A DNA stretch of 43,328 nt from Acholeplasmataceae bacterium (GCA_030603805.1 JAUVXD010000012.1:1-43328); one strand, 5' to 3'. Numbered from the stretch's first letter, positions 1-8,921 are shown. Program-made: numbers and translations. Notes: a model not told the origin generated them from the sequence alone.

Positions 1-80
1 GCAAGGAGAAAGAGCGGATTATTCTGGTTATATCTTGACTTAATTATAACACCAGGGCTTCAAACTTATAAAACATGATA

Positions 81-107
81 TGTAGCTAGGTCTTACCTAA
101 ATCTACA
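81..107. repeat. Inverted repeat upstream of PAP2 gene
   Basis: The arms TGTAG (81-85) and CTACA (103-107) enclose a second stem, TAGGT (87-91) and ACCTA (95-99), around a three-base loop. There is no T-run after it, so it is not a simple terminator. A possible -10 box, TATTAT, follows at 113-118. The repeat would then lie in the -35 region, where an operator could sit. No matching -35 box was found, so the promoter reading is weak. Confidence 0.3.
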
Positions 108-134
108 CTACATATTATACGAGGAGATAGCACA

Positions 135-1025
135 ATGGATTTACGAATTGTAGAGTTTTTTCAAAGTTTTTCTAATGGATTTTTAGATATCTTTTTCAAA
201 TTTTTCAATGAGTTTGGTGATGAACTAGTTTTTCTCATTATTGCTTCAATTTTATGGTGGCTCATCAATAAAGAATATGCCTACCGCTTTATGATGATCT
301 TTTTAACCTCGGTTGCAATAAATGATATTTTCAAAAACATCGTTGCACGTCCTAGACCCTATACTTTTGACTCTGTTGTTTCCGTGACAGAACCTACTTA
401 TGGCTATTCATTTCCTTCAGGTCATGCTCAAAATTCGATGGCTATGGCACTGGTCCTAAATGAGCGATATGGTAAATTAAAGTCTTGGGTAACCCCAATA
501 CTCTTTACCATTGTTGGTCTGGTCATGATTGCAAGAATCTATCTTGGACAACACTATCTCACCGATGTTCTCGCTGGAGCAATCGTTGCAGTAGGTGTCT
601 ATTATGCCATTCTTAAGATTTCGCCATATGTGAAAATTAAGACAAATCGAGTGGTCTATTATTCAATACCCTTACTTATATTCATCGGTTTTTTTATTGT
701 GGATAAAAACTATTACGTTGCTGCAGCATCTATCTTAGGATTAACGTTAGGTTATGATCTTGAACTCAAATATATTAAGTATAATGTGAAAGCACCTTTA
801 AAAATACAAATCATTAAGTACATCATTGGACTTAGTATTGCACTTATTCTTAAAGAAGGTCTCAAATTCGTCTTTCCTTACAGCGGAAATGATGATTTAA
901 ACTTAACTCAATTTGATTTAGTATTAGATGGGCTGAGATATTTTATATTAACCCTATGGCTTTCATTAGGTGCTATGGCACTCTTTAAGAAACTCTTCGG
1001 CAAATACGAGACTTTATCCCTATAG
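135..1025 (+). CDS. PAP2-family membrane phosphatase
   Basis: Integral membrane protein of 296 residues of the type 2 phosphatidic acid phosphatase (PAP2) superfamily, which removes phosphate from lipid phosphates or isoprenoid pyrophosphates at the membrane. The three-part active-site signature is visible: K67 with RPRP at 72-75, PSGH at 94-97, and R134 followed by H140 and D144. About seven to eight hydrophobic segments surround it, and the C-terminal half (about 165-290) is further membrane segments beyond the usual PAP2 core. GAGGAG at 121-126 precedes the ATG. It stands alone: the next gene has its own promoter and T-box leader. In a wall-less cell the substrate is more likely a phospholipid precursor than undecaprenyl pyrophosphate, but this is inference. 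Family assignment is firm; substrate unknown. Confidence 0.88.
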   Translation: MDLRIVEFFQSFSNGFLDIFFKFFNEFGDELVFLIIASILWWLINKEYAYRFMMIFLTSVAINDIFKNIVARPRPYTFDSVVSVTEPTYGYSFPSGHAQNSMAMALVLNERYGKLKSWVTPILFTIVGLVMIARIYLGQHYLTDVLAGAIVAVGVYYAILKISPYVKIKTNRVVYYSIPLLIFIGFFIVDKNYYVAAASILGLTLGYDLELKYIKYNVKAPLKIQIIKYIIGLSIALILKEGLKFVFPYSGNDDLNLTQFDLVLDGLRYFILTLWLSLGAMALFKKLFGKYETLSL

Positions 1026-1031
1026 TTTTAC

Positions 1032-1060
1032 TTTACATTTTAGATGAACCATGCTAAAAT
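1032..1060 (+). promoter_or_regulatory. Sigma-A type promoter of alaS T-box leader
   Basis: TTTACA (1032-1037) and TAAAAT (1055-1060) are 17 bases apart. Transcription would begin near 1067, just before the T-box leader. The -35 box begins shortly after the stop codon of the PAP2 gene. Confidence 0.75.
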
Positions 1061-1069
1061 AAAATCGCG

Positions 1070-1271
1070 ATGAACAAAAGGAGTAGTAAGTCTTCATGTC
1101 GTAGAGACTTCGTGGATGGTGAAAACGAAGCATGGACCTTATGAACGCTGTTTGGGAGCACAAGGTATGTCGGCCTTAACGACTTTTGAGTGCTAGATTT
1201 ATTCTAGAACTAAGGTGGTACCGCGTAGATTATACGTCCTTAGAGATTTTCTCTTTGGACGTTTTATTTTT
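1070..1271 (+). ncRNA. T-box leader of alaS, probably alanine-specific
   Basis: A T-box senses uncharged tRNA and lets transcription continue into the synthetase gene. The conserved T-box core, AAGGTGGTACCGCG, lies at 1212-1225. It is followed by a terminator hairpin with arms ACGTCC (1234-1239) and GGACGT (1257-1262) and a T-rich tract to 1271. AGTA-type specifier-loop sequence occurs at 1084-1088. GCT at 1147-1149, after TGAAC, is the likely alanine specifier codon; GCA at 1130-1132 is a less likely alternative. An alanine codon agrees with the downstream gene. Stem I was not folded in full. Confidence 0.9.
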
Positions 1272-1292
1272 GATTTTTAGGAGGATATGCGT

Positions 1293-3872
1293 ATGAAGTT
1301 TATGACAGCTGCAGAAATTAGAGACACTTGGTTAAAATTTTTTGAATCCAAGAAACACAAAGTAGAAGCATCCGCTTCTTTAGTCCCACAAAATGATCCA
1401 ACGCTCTTATGGATTAATGCTGGGGTTGCTCCACTTAAAAAATATTTTGATGGGAGCGAAAAACCAACGAATCCTAGAATTACCAATGTTCAAAAGTGCA
1501 TCCGCACCAATGACATTGATAATGTCGGAAAAACAGCCAGACACCATACATTTTTTGAAATGCTTGGTAATTTTTCAATTGGAGATTATTTTAAGACTGA
1601 AGCGATTGCTTGGGGCTTAGAAATACTCTCAGATCCTAAATGGTTTGGATTTCCTAAAGAAAAACTTTATATGACCTATTATCCTGATGACTTTGAAGCA
1701 AGAGATACATGGATTAAACTTGGTGTTGATCCAACGCATCTCATTCCAAGAGCAGATAATTTCTGGGAAATTGGCTCTGGTCCATGTGGTCCTGACACTG
1801 AAATCTATTTTGATCGTGGGGAATCCTATGACTCTAGAGGCAAGATTTTAATTGAAGAAGATATTGAAAATGAACGTTTTATTGAAATTTGGAATATCGT
1901 TTTTTCTCAATACAATTCAAAGCCAGGTTTAAAAAGAGATGAATATCCTGAACTACCATCTAAAAATATTGATACCGGTGCAGGCCTTGAACGATTTGCG
2001 TGTGTCATTCAACAAACAAAAACGAATTTTGAAACTGATTTATTTTTCCCCATTATTTGTCACGCAGAAAAATTATCTCATATCAAATATGAAGGACAAA
2101 TGGCATTTAAAGTCATTGCAGATCATATAAAAGCATTAACTTTTGCTATCAGTGATGGTGCGATTTTATCTAATGAAGGTCGAGGCTATGTCTTAAGAAG
2201 ATTACTAAGACGTGCAGTTAAATATGGTAGAAAACTTGGACTTCATGAGCCATTTTTATATCTTTTAGTTGATGATGTCGTTGAAACCATGGGCGTTTTC
2301 TATCAAAATCTTCATGAAACCAAAGATATTGTTAAAAAACTCGTTTTAAAAGAAGAGCAGAAATTTTTAGAAACGATTAACGAAGGCGAAAAGCATTTAC
2401 TTGAAGCCATTGATAAAGAAGGTAAACTCATATCAGGTGATACAGCATTTAAACTTTATGATACGTATGGGTTTCCCATTGAACTCACTTTAGAATATGC
2501 AGAAGAACATGGTGTAGAGATTAACATCAATCAGTTTCATGAAGCATTAGAAAAACAAAAAGAGCGTTCAAGAAGTGCAAGAACAACCAAGGGTTCGATG
2601 AAGGCACAAGAAGAAGCTTATTTATCATTTACTGAACCCTCAAAGTTCATCGGTTATGATTTTCTCCAATCAGAATCTAAAGTGATTAAAGTCTTTGAAG
2701 AAGGTATTGTTTTAGACCAAACGCCTTTTTATGCAACTTCTGGCGGTCAAGTTGCTGACCTTGGAACCATTAATGGTTTAGAAGTCACCGAAGTTTCTAA
2801 ACTACCTAACGGACAATTTTTACATAAAATTGAAGGTGGCATTGAAGAAGGCGATGAAGTCTTAGCCATCGTTGATGCGAAAGCAAGACTTAAAACCATT
2901 AGAAACCATAGTGCAGCCCATCTATTCCATCAAGCCATTAAAGATATTTTTGGTAAACATTGTAATCAACAAGGCTCTCAGGTTGCACCTAAGAGTTGGA
3001 GATTTGACTTTAATCATTTTGAAACAGAACATGATGAAAAGATTCTAGAAGTTGAAAAACTTGTTAATCACTACATTAAAAAAACACCACTGGATGTCAT
3101 CATCAGACAAATGCCATTAGAAGAAGCTAGAAAAATCGGAGCAATGGCACTCTTTGGTGAAAAATATGGTGATATCGTTCGTGTCGTGGATATGGGTTGG
3201 AGCAAAGAACTATGTGGCGGTACACATGTTAAAAATACGAAAGAAATCATCGATTTTGCTATTTGCTCTTATGAATCGATTGGTTCAGGGATTTACCGTA
3301 TGGAAGGTGTGACGGGATCAGATACAAAACAACAAATCATGCACTATCTAGAGCCTTACATGTTAGAAGTTCAATCATTAAACGACAAGTTAAATAGACT
3401 TTCAGAATCCACCAATCCTCCTAAACTTCCAGAAATCCAAGGTTCTTATCAAGATATCATCAACATGAGAAGTTATCTTCAAACCTATAAAGAATTTATT
3501 AAAGATGTTGAAAAAAACATTCATAGAGAAAAACAACAAGATGTCTTAACACGTCTGGATGATTTTATAAAGGATCATTCAAAAAAACGTCAAGTCATTC
3601 TCACGGAAGATATTGATTCTAAGGTGATCAAGCAACTGATGGATGCACTTTATGATAAAATAAAGGCTGAAGTGCTCTTCTTAATTAATGTTTCTGAAGG
3701 TAAAACGACCTTTCTTTGCAAGAGTGAACTTGGAAACGCAAACGATTTAGTCAGATTTGCTGCTCAGTTTACCAATGGTTCAGGTGGCGGAAAGCCCAAT
3801 CTTGCACAAGGTGGAACTCAAGAAATTTCAAAGATTGAGGCACTCAAACAAATGATTGAAGAGATGCTATGA
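1293..3872 (+). CDS. alaS: Alanyl-tRNA synthetase
   Basis: Charges tRNA-Ala with alanine in the cytoplasm and edits mischarged serine or glycine. The product is 859 residues, close to the usual 870 or so. It has an N-terminal class II catalytic domain, a second domain with the zinc-site residues H539, H543 (HSAAH) and C641, H645 (CGGTH) of the editing site, and a C-terminal C-Ala domain with a glycine-rich GSGGGKP stretch. Two ATGs are possible. The one at 1287 is only 2 bases after the TAGGAGG ribosome site (1278-1284), while 1293 is 8 bases away and gives the family's usual MKFMTAAEIR-like start, so 1293 is chosen. Expression is controlled by the T-box before it. The last four bases overlap ruvX (ATGA). 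Confidence 0.97.
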   Translation: MKFMTAAEIRDTWLKFFESKKHKVEASASLVPQNDPTLLWINAGVAPLKKYFDGSEKPTNPRITNVQKCIRTNDIDNVGKTARHHTFFEMLGNFSIGDYFKTEAIAWGLEILSDPKWFGFPKEKLYMTYYPDDFEARDTWIKLGVDPTHLIPRADNFWEIGSGPCGPDTEIYFDRGESYDSRGKILIEEDIENERFIEIWNIVFSQYNSKPGLKRDEYPELPSKNIDTGAGLERFACVIQQTKTNFETDLFFPIICHAEKLSHIKYEGQMAFKVIADHIKALTFAISDGAILSNEGRGYVLRRLLRRAVKYGRKLGLHEPFLYLLVDDVVETMGVFYQNLHETKDIVKKLVLKEEQKFLETINEGEKHLLEAIDKEGKLISGDTAFKLYDTYGFPIELTLEYAEEHGVEININQFHEALEKQKERSRSARTTKGSMKAQEEAYLSFTEPSKFIGYDFLQSESKVIKVFEEGIVLDQTPFYATSGGQVADLGTINGLEVTEVSKLPNGQFLHKIEGGIEEGDEVLAIVDAKARLKTIRNHSAAHLFHQAIKDIFGKHCNQQGSQVAPKSWRFDFNHFETEHDEKILEVEKLVNHYIKKTPLDVIIRQMPLEEARKIGAMALFGEKYGDIVRVVDMGWSKELCGGTHVKNTKEIIDFAICSYESIGSGIYRMEGVTGSDTKQQIMHYLEPYMLEVQSLNDKLNRLSESTNPPKLPEIQGSYQDIINMRSYLQTYKEFIKDVEKNIHREKQQDVLTRLDDFIKDHSKKRQVILTEDIDSKVIKQLMDALYDKIKAEVLFLINVSEGKTTFLCKSELGNANDLVRFAAQFTNGSGGGKPNLAQGGTQEISKIEALKQMIEEML

Positions 3873-4297
3873 AGACATATTTAGGATTAGATTTAGGCAG
3901 TAAAACTTGTGGAATTGCAATCTCTAGCTCAGGGATTATTGCAGAGACCTATGACACACTCAGATTTAGAGAAAATGATTATGATGAGGCACTATCTCAG
4001 GTTATCCTCGTCATTAAACAAACCAATGCATCTGTTGTTGTTTTAGGCATGCCTAAACATATGAATAATGATATTGGCATTCGTGGTAAAATTAGTGAGT
4101 CATTCAAGGCATCGCTTGAACAAGCTTATCCCGTCGAAGTGATTTTATGGGATGAAAGACTATCGACTAGAACTGCGATGCAAGCTATGAGTAAAGTATC
4201 AGAAAAAAACAAAACAAAGAAAGCGAAGAAAGATGAACTCGCTGCAGTGGTCATTCTTCAAAATTATCTTAATTATAAAGGAGTTAGTCTATGTTAA
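3869..4297 (+). CDS. ruvX: Putative Holliday junction resolvase / pre-16S rRNA nuclease YqgF
   Basis: YqgF/RuvX family, 142 residues, the normal length. The RNase H-like fold shows its acidic motifs: LGLDLGS with D8 near the N-terminus, VVLGMP in the middle, LWDERLST, and a C-terminal KKDELAAV with the last aspartate. Family members process the 5' end of 16S rRNA and have been proposed to cut Holliday junctions. It overlaps alaS by four bases and the next gene by seven, so it is translated from the same mRNA. The order alaS-yrrK-yrzB is that of Bacillus. Confidence 0.93.
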   Translation: MKTYLGLDLGSKTCGIAISSSGIIAETYDTLRFRENDYDEALSQVILVIKQTNASVVVLGMPKHMNNDIGIRGKISESFKASLEQAYPVEVILWDERLSTRTAMQAMSKVSEKNKTKKAKKDELAAVVILQNYLNYKGVSLC

Positions 4298-4575
4298 AAG
4301 AAAACCAAATGGTTGTAACCAACGACCAAGGCGAGGAAGCTGTTTGCGACATTTTATTTACACATGAACATGAAGGAAAAAACTATGTTGTCTTCGAATT
4401 TGTTGAAAGCGGAGAAGTCAGTGCTGCGCGCTACGAAGCAGGTGTTACTGATGAAGAAGGCACATTCTTTGATATTGAAACTGAAGCAGAATGGGAAATG
4501 CTTGACCGCGTTCTTCAATCCTACTATGATGAATTAGAGGCAGAAGACGAAGAGGATGAAGCTGAAGAAGCCTAA
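4291..4575 (+). CDS. DUF1292 family protein (YrzB-like)
   Basis: Small acidic protein of 94 residues, matching the DUF1292 family of unknown function. The N-terminal part (about 6-75) carries the family pattern around CDILFTHEHEGKNYVVFE. The tail (about 80-94) is almost only glutamate, aspartate and alanine. AAAGGAG lies a few bases before the ATG, which overlaps the ruvX stop. In Bacillus yrzB is followed by mltG (yrrL), a cell-wall lytic transglycosylase. Here trmR follows directly, with its ATG sharing one base with this stop codon. Confidence 0.85.
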   Translation: MLKENQMVVTNDQGEEAVCDILFTHEHEGKNYVVFEFVESGEVSAARYEAGVTDEEGTFFDIETEAEWEMLDRVLQSYYDELEAEDEEDEAEEA

Positions 4576-5138
4576 TGCTTGAACAGTTAAAAAAAGAAGC
4601 CTTAAAAAATCATGTGCCAATTATTTGTGATGAAGGGTTATCGTTTTTAAAACAAGTGATTGAAAAACATAAAGTCAAAGATGTTTTAGAGATTGGTACT
4701 GCCATTGGCTATAGCGCAATCGCTATGGCTTCTTTTGGTTGCAAGGTCGATACCTTAGAACGTCATGAACTTATGATTGAAGAAGCGAAGAAAAATATTG
4801 AGTACTTTCATATGGAAAATCAAATCCAATTGATTGCTGAAGATGCGATTACCTACAAGGGTCCTTTAAGAACTTACGATTTAATCTTTTTGGATGCAGC
4901 AAAATCACAATACAAAAGATTTTTTGAAAAATATTCACCACACTTAAAACCTGGTGGCGTTGTGATATGTGATAACCTATCCTTTCATCACTTAGATCCT
5001 ACGAAAGTTAATCGTCATACGAGACAACTTCTAAGAAAACTTAAAGAATTTAAAGCTTATTTAAAAGAACATCCTGATTTTGAAACCACCTTTCATGATG
5101 AAGGTGATGGCATGAGTATCAGTTGGAGACGCATATGA
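4575..5138 (+). CDS. trmR: tRNA 5-hydroxyuridine methyltransferase (TrmR-like)
   Basis: Class I SAM-dependent O-methyltransferase of 187 residues. Motif I is LEIGTAIGY at 38-46, and a second acidic motif, IFLDAAKSQY, follows near 105-115, typical of the COMT-like family. In B. subtilis the gene in this position, yrrM (TrmR), methylates 5-hydroxyuridine at tRNA position 34 to 5-methoxyuridine. The two genes behind it here are the U32 proteins that make that hydroxyuridine. The function is thus assigned from family plus gene order. The start overlaps the previous stop by one base, and the stop overlaps the next ATG. Confidence 0.87.
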   Translation: MLEQLKKEALKNHVPIICDEGLSFLKQVIEKHKVKDVLEIGTAIGYSAIAMASFGCKVDTLERHELMIEEAKKNIEYFHMENQIQLIAEDAITYKGPLRTYDLIFLDAAKSQYKRFFEKYSPHLKPGGVVICDNLSFHHLDPTKVNRHTRQLLRKLKEFKAYLKEHPDFETTFHDEGDGMSISWRRI

Positions 5139-6019
5139 AAATTATTTCTACACTTTATGAACTCAACAATTTAAAACAGGTGTTAAATTTGGTTGATGGC
5201 ATCATTGTTGGAAATAAAGAAATTGGCACCAGGCTAACACATAGTTTTACGATAGATGAAATCATAGAAATCACGAAAACATCTCAAAAAATGAAAAAGG
5301 AAGTTTTTATTTCTGCCAATCAAATTTTTAATGATGATCAGTTAAATCATTTTGAAAAAATCATTAAACAACTCCCCTTAAAGGATGTATCAGGTATTGT
5401 GGTTGCAGATTTAGGAGCTTACCGCAAACTTAAATCTTTAGGATATGCACATAAAACTATTTATAATCCAGAAACTTTGCTTGCCAATGTTTATGACTTT
5501 AATTTTTTATCAAGTTTCGATTTAAAAGGCGTCTACATTGCTAAGGAAATTACATTAGAAGATGTGATAGCCATCGGAAAACAAAAAAAATACGAAATGT
5601 TTATGGTCGGACATGGACATTTAAATATGTTTTACTCCAAAAGACAACTCATTGATAACTTCATGCATTACCAAGAACAAGATAATATCTATCACGAACG
5701 CCAAGATATGAAAATTATTGAAGAAAACAGACCAGATGATCCCTATCCAATCTTAGAAGATGATGCAGGGACACATGTTTTTAGAAGTCAAGTTTTCTCA
5801 TCACTTGAGTATCTTTTTGAACTCAAAGAAGTCGTTGATTATCTCATCATTGATACACTCTTTAAAGATGATCAGTATCTTTATCGCATAGGACCACTTT
5901 ATAAAGATGAAAACATTGATTTAAATGTGATAACAGATATCCAAAAGACCTATCAAGAAGTATGGGATGACGGATTTTTCCATAAAAAAACAATCTATAA
6001 GAGTAAAGGAAACCTATGA
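5135..6019 (+). CDS. trhP1: U32 family tRNA hydroxylation protein TrhP1-like
   Basis: Short U32 'peptidase' family member, 294 residues, corresponding to B. subtilis YrrN (TrhP1). Together with YrrO it provides 5-hydroxyuridine at the tRNA wobble position using prephenate. It has the barrel-like N-terminal part (VDGIIVGNKE, then VSGIVVADLGAYR), but lacks the four-cysteine cluster found in the next gene. A TTG at 5123 is in frame, but ATG 5135 has GGAG at 5125-5128 six bases upstream and overlaps the trmR stop (ATGA), so 5135 is used. The last four bases overlap trhP2. Confidence 0.83.
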   Translation: MKIISTLYELNNLKQVLNLVDGIIVGNKEIGTRLTHSFTIDEIIEITKTSQKMKKEVFISANQIFNDDQLNHFEKIIKQLPLKDVSGIVVADLGAYRKLKSLGYAHKTIYNPETLLANVYDFNFLSSFDLKGVYIAKEITLEDVIAIGKQKKYEMFMVGHGHLNMFYSKRQLIDNFMHYQEQDNIYHERQDMKIIEENRPDDPYPILEDDAGTHVFRSQVFSSLEYLFELKEVVDYLIIDTLFKDDQYLYRIGPLYKDENIDLNVITDIQKTYQEVWDDGFFHKKTIYKSKGNL

Positions 6020-7197
6020 TTGAACTACTCGCTCCAGCAGGAGATTTAGAAAAATTAAAAATTGCACTGCTTTATGGTGCTGATGCTGTCTTTATCGGAG
6101 GACAGAATTTTTCACTTCGTGCAAGAGCGTCCAATTTCACATTAGAGGATATTTTAGAAGCCACCACGTTTGCCCATGAACGTGGAAAAAAAGTATATGT
6201 GACAACCAATATCATTCCACATAATGAAGATATGCATGATTTAATCGAATATCTTAAAGCTTTAGAAGAAAGATCAGTTGATGCCATCATTTCTGCGTCG
6301 CCTTATATTATTGATATGGCATTAAAACACACAAAACTTGAAGTTCATCTATCCACTCAACAATCGGCATCGAATGCTGAAACAGTTAATTTTTGGTATG
6401 AACACGGTATTAAACGTATTGTCTTAGCAAGAGAACTGGATAAACACCAAATAAAAAAACTTAAAAGTCAAACAAAAGCTGATATTGAAGTTTTTATTCA
6501 TGGTGGGATGTGTATGAGCTATTCTGGTCGGTGTTCACTTTCCAATAATATGACCGATAGAGATGCCAATCGCGGGGGATGTGCACATTCATGTCGTTGG
6601 TCATATGAACTGATTCAAGATGATAACGAAATGAAACATGATGCTTTTTCAATGTCATCTAAAGATTTAGAAGCACTTGAGCAAATTCCTTTTTTAATCG
6701 ATGCTCAAGTTTCATCTTTAAAAATTGAAGGCAGAATGAAATCCTTGCATTATATTGCAACAGTGGTATCGACATATCGAAAACTTATTGATACCTATCT
6801 TAAAGAAGGCATGATTGAAGATTTCAAACCCTATCTCACTGAACTTGAAAAAGCTGAAAATAGACTTGCATCACATGGTTATCTTGAAGGACTACCCGGT
6901 GTTGAACAGCAACTTTATCAGATGAGAAGTGAAAAACCTACCCAACTTTTTATTGGCCTTGTGAAAGCATATGACCCAAATACAGGATTAACAACAATTG
7001 AACAAAGGAACTATTTTGAACTTGGTGATGAAGTTGAAATGATGCTTCCAGATGGCTCAATCAAGCCTTTTAAGGTAGATTATATGACAAACTTAGATGG
7101 TGATCTCACCCCTATTGCAAGACACCCCAAAGAACTTTTAATCATTAAAGTTCCCTTTGAGGTTGAACCTTACGCTATGATGAGAAAACGCTCATGA
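6016..7197 (+). CDS. trhP2: U32 family tRNA hydroxylation protein TrhP2-like
   Basis: Full-length U32 family protein, 393 residues, corresponding to B. subtilis YrrO (TrhP2). It opens with the family's ELLAPAGDLEKLK and contains the U32 signature around residues 158-176. Cysteines C166, C173, C189 and C193 are placed as in members thought to bind an iron-sulfur cluster. The role is synthesis of 5-hydroxyuridine in tRNA with TrhP1; the protease name is historical. The stop TGA at 7195-7197 lies inside the ATGA that starts the next gene. This also shows TGA is a stop in this organism. Confidence 0.88.
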   Translation: MIELLAPAGDLEKLKIALLYGADAVFIGGQNFSLRARASNFTLEDILEATTFAHERGKKVYVTTNIIPHNEDMHDLIEYLKALEERSVDAIISASPYIIDMALKHTKLEVHLSTQQSASNAETVNFWYEHGIKRIVLARELDKHQIKKLKSQTKADIEVFIHGGMCMSYSGRCSLSNNMTDRDANRGGCAHSCRWSYELIQDDNEMKHDAFSMSSKDLEALEQIPFLIDAQVSSLKIEGRMKSLHYIATVVSTYRKLIDTYLKEGMIEDFKPYLTELEKAENRLASHGYLEGLPGVEQQLYQMRSEKPTQLFIGLVKAYDPNTGLTTIEQRNYFELGDEVEMMLPDGSIKPFKVDYMTNLDGDLTPIARHPKELLIIKVPFEVEPYAMMRKRS

Positions 7198-7856
7198 GAA
7201 CTTTTGAAAAAAACGGTAAAGTCTTACCTTATATGATTTCTTATAAAGCCATTAAAAATACATATTTTAGAATCAAAGAAGGCATTCTCTATATCACAAC
7301 CAATTTCTATGTTAAAGAATCAGTGATTCATGCATTGATCGATCAGAAATTTGACAAATTTTATCATAAAGCAAGTGAGCAAAAAAGGATAGAATCTGAC
7401 GATCACATAGAACTATGGGGACGACCCTATCAAATCATGAGGACCCAAGGGAAGTTTAAGTATCATATGGATGAGGAAAACATCTATCTTGAGACACAAA
7501 TGAAAGATATAGTATCCATCAAGAAAAAGATCTATCATTTAGAACTCGAAAAAATGCTTCATATGCTCCTTCCGCAAATTCATCTGGTTTTAGCAAAAAA
7601 AAGTATCTATCCACTACCGATTAAACTCAAATATTTGAAATCCAAATTCGGTAGTTATCATAGAAAAAACAAAGAAATTACATTAAACACTTTCCTAGCA
7701 CGACTCAATCCCATCTATCTAACCTATGTCATTTACCATGAGTACGCTCATGTAAAAGTCTTTAATCACTCAAAAGATTTTTATAATCTTTTATCTGAAC
7801 TGATGCCAAATCACAAGCTTTATCAAAAAGACTTGAAAAAAATGGCAATAATCTAA
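7194..7856 (+). CDS. YgjP-like zinc metallopeptidase
   Basis: DUF45/YgjP-type (M48-like) metallopeptidase of 220 residues. The zinc motif HEYAH is at 182-186, followed by the family's NHSKDFY with H192. The N-terminal half (1-120) is a beta-rich domain with a WGRPY motif near 75-79. Substrate unknown. It is translationally coupled to trhP2 by a four-base overlap and ends the alaS operon; greA follows after 40 bases. Whether it takes part in tRNA modification is unknown, and its place may be incidental. Confidence 0.82.
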   Translation: MRTFEKNGKVLPYMISYKAIKNTYFRIKEGILYITTNFYVKESVIHALIDQKFDKFYHKASEQKRIESDDHIELWGRPYQIMRTQGKFKYHMDEENIYLETQMKDIVSIKKKIYHLELEKMLHMLLPQIHLVLAKKSIYPLPIKLKYLKSKFGSYHRKNKEITLNTFLARLNPIYLTYVIYHEYAHVKVFNHSKDFYNLLSELMPNHKLYQKDLKKMAII

Positions 7857-7865
7857 AAAATGTTG

Positions 7866-7871
7866 TATAAT
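7866..7871 (+). promoter_or_regulatory. Possible -10 box for greA
   Basis: TATAAT just after the stop of the YgjP gene. The only -35 at 17 bases is TGGCAA (7843-7848), which is poor. greA may thus be transcribed both from here and by read-through. Confidence 0.4.
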
Positions 7872-7896
7872 AAATTAGAATTTAAGGAGGTACACC

Positions 7897-8373
7897 ATGG
7901 CAGTTAGCAAACCACTTTTCCAACTTACCCAAGAAGGTGTCGAAAATCTAAAACTTGAGCTTACCCATTTAAAGGATGTTAAGCGCGGAGAAAATCTTGA
8001 GGCGCTTAAAGAAGCAAGAGCTCAAGGCGATTTATCTGAAAACGCAGATTATGATGCTGCAAGAAACGAACAAGCAAGAATTGAAGCCAGAATTGCAGAA
8101 ATCGAAAATATTCTAAAAAATGTCAAAATCATTAAAACGACAAACGAAGATATCGTCAATATCGGTAAAACCGTTCAAGTACGTTTCCAAGAAACTAATG
8201 AAGTTAAAGAGTTTTATTTGGTTGGTAGCATTGAAGCGGATCCAAGACTTAGAAAAATTTCTGTTGAATCACCGATTGGAAAAGCAATGATGAACAAACA
8301 AGAAGGCGACATTGTTGAAGTCAAAACTGAAACAGGACGCATTTTTCAAATCGAAATTTTGGACATTAAGTAA
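7897..8373 (+). CDS. greA: Transcription elongation factor GreA
   Basis: Rescues backtracked RNA polymerase by stimulating transcript cleavage. It has 158 residues, the family length. The N-terminal coiled coil (about 10-82) carries the acidic tip: the GDLSENADYDAA motif near 44-55. The C-terminal FKBP-like domain includes SPIGKAMM. A strong AAGGAGG ribosome site lies seven bases before the ATG. greA follows the yrr cluster in Bacillus also. Its stop shares one base with the start of yqeG. Confidence 0.97.
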   Translation: MAVSKPLFQLTQEGVENLKLELTHLKDVKRGENLEALKEARAQGDLSENADYDAARNEQARIEARIAEIENILKNVKIIKTTNEDIVNIGKTVQVRFQETNEVKEFYLVGSIEADPRLRKISVESPIGKAMMNKQEGDIVEVKTETGRIFQIEILDIK

Positions 8374-8921
8374 TGAAGATTTACCAAAAATGCATACCAG
8401 ATGCTTATCATGCATCCATTTTTGAAATCGATTATCCAACACTGAAAAAACAAGGTATAAATTCCTTGTTTTTTGACTTGGATAACACCATCATCGGATA
8501 TGATGAAATGGTCTTAAATCATGACCAAGTTCAATTGCTTAAAAAACTATCAGAGGATTTTAAGGTCTTAATCATTTCAAATACCAACTATAAACGTGTT
8601 TCAAAAGCATTAGAAAATCTCGATCTTCCCTTTATCTATCATGCTAAAAAACCACTCAAGTGTGGCTTTAAAAGAGCTTTAAAAATCACAGGCATGAAAA
8701 AAGAAGAAACACTACTCATTGGTGATCAACTCATGACCGATGTTTTTGGTGCCAATCGTTTTGGCATGCGCGCGATTTTAGTGCGTTCAGTGAAAAGAAA
8801 ATCGGATCGAAAGATCACGCAGTTTAATCGAAAAATTGAAAAAATTATGCTTAGAAAAATAGAAAAAAACATGCCTAGTCTCTATAACGATAGGCTCAAA
8901 CAATATGTCCAAGATCACTAA
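8373..8921 (+). CDS. yqeG: YqeG-family HAD-IIIA phosphatase
   Basis: HAD superfamily hydrolase of 182 residues. The catalytic motif FFDLDNT gives D35 and D37. Motif III is GDQLMTD with D118 and D123, and a lysine lies in the KPLKCG stretch around 93-98. YqeG is conserved in Firmicutes next to the ribosome-assembly GTPase YqeH, as here. Its substrate is not established. The start overlaps greA by one base and the end overlaps yqeH by 17. Confidence 0.88.
   Translation: MKIYQKCIPDAYHASIFEIDYPTLKKQGINSLFFDLDNTIIGYDEMVLNHDQVQLLKKLSEDFKVLIISNTNYKRVSKALENLDLPFIYHAKKPLKCGFKRALKITGMKKEETLLIGDQLMTDVFGANRFGMRAILVRSVKRKSDRKITQFNRKIEKIMLRKIEKNMPSLYNDRLKQYVQDH

Noticed and set aside
1-78. Open frames entering from the left edge, with stops at 34-36, 41-43 and 76-78 in the three plus frames
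   Set aside because: All three are short and none gives a recognisable C-terminus, so no gene is claimed.
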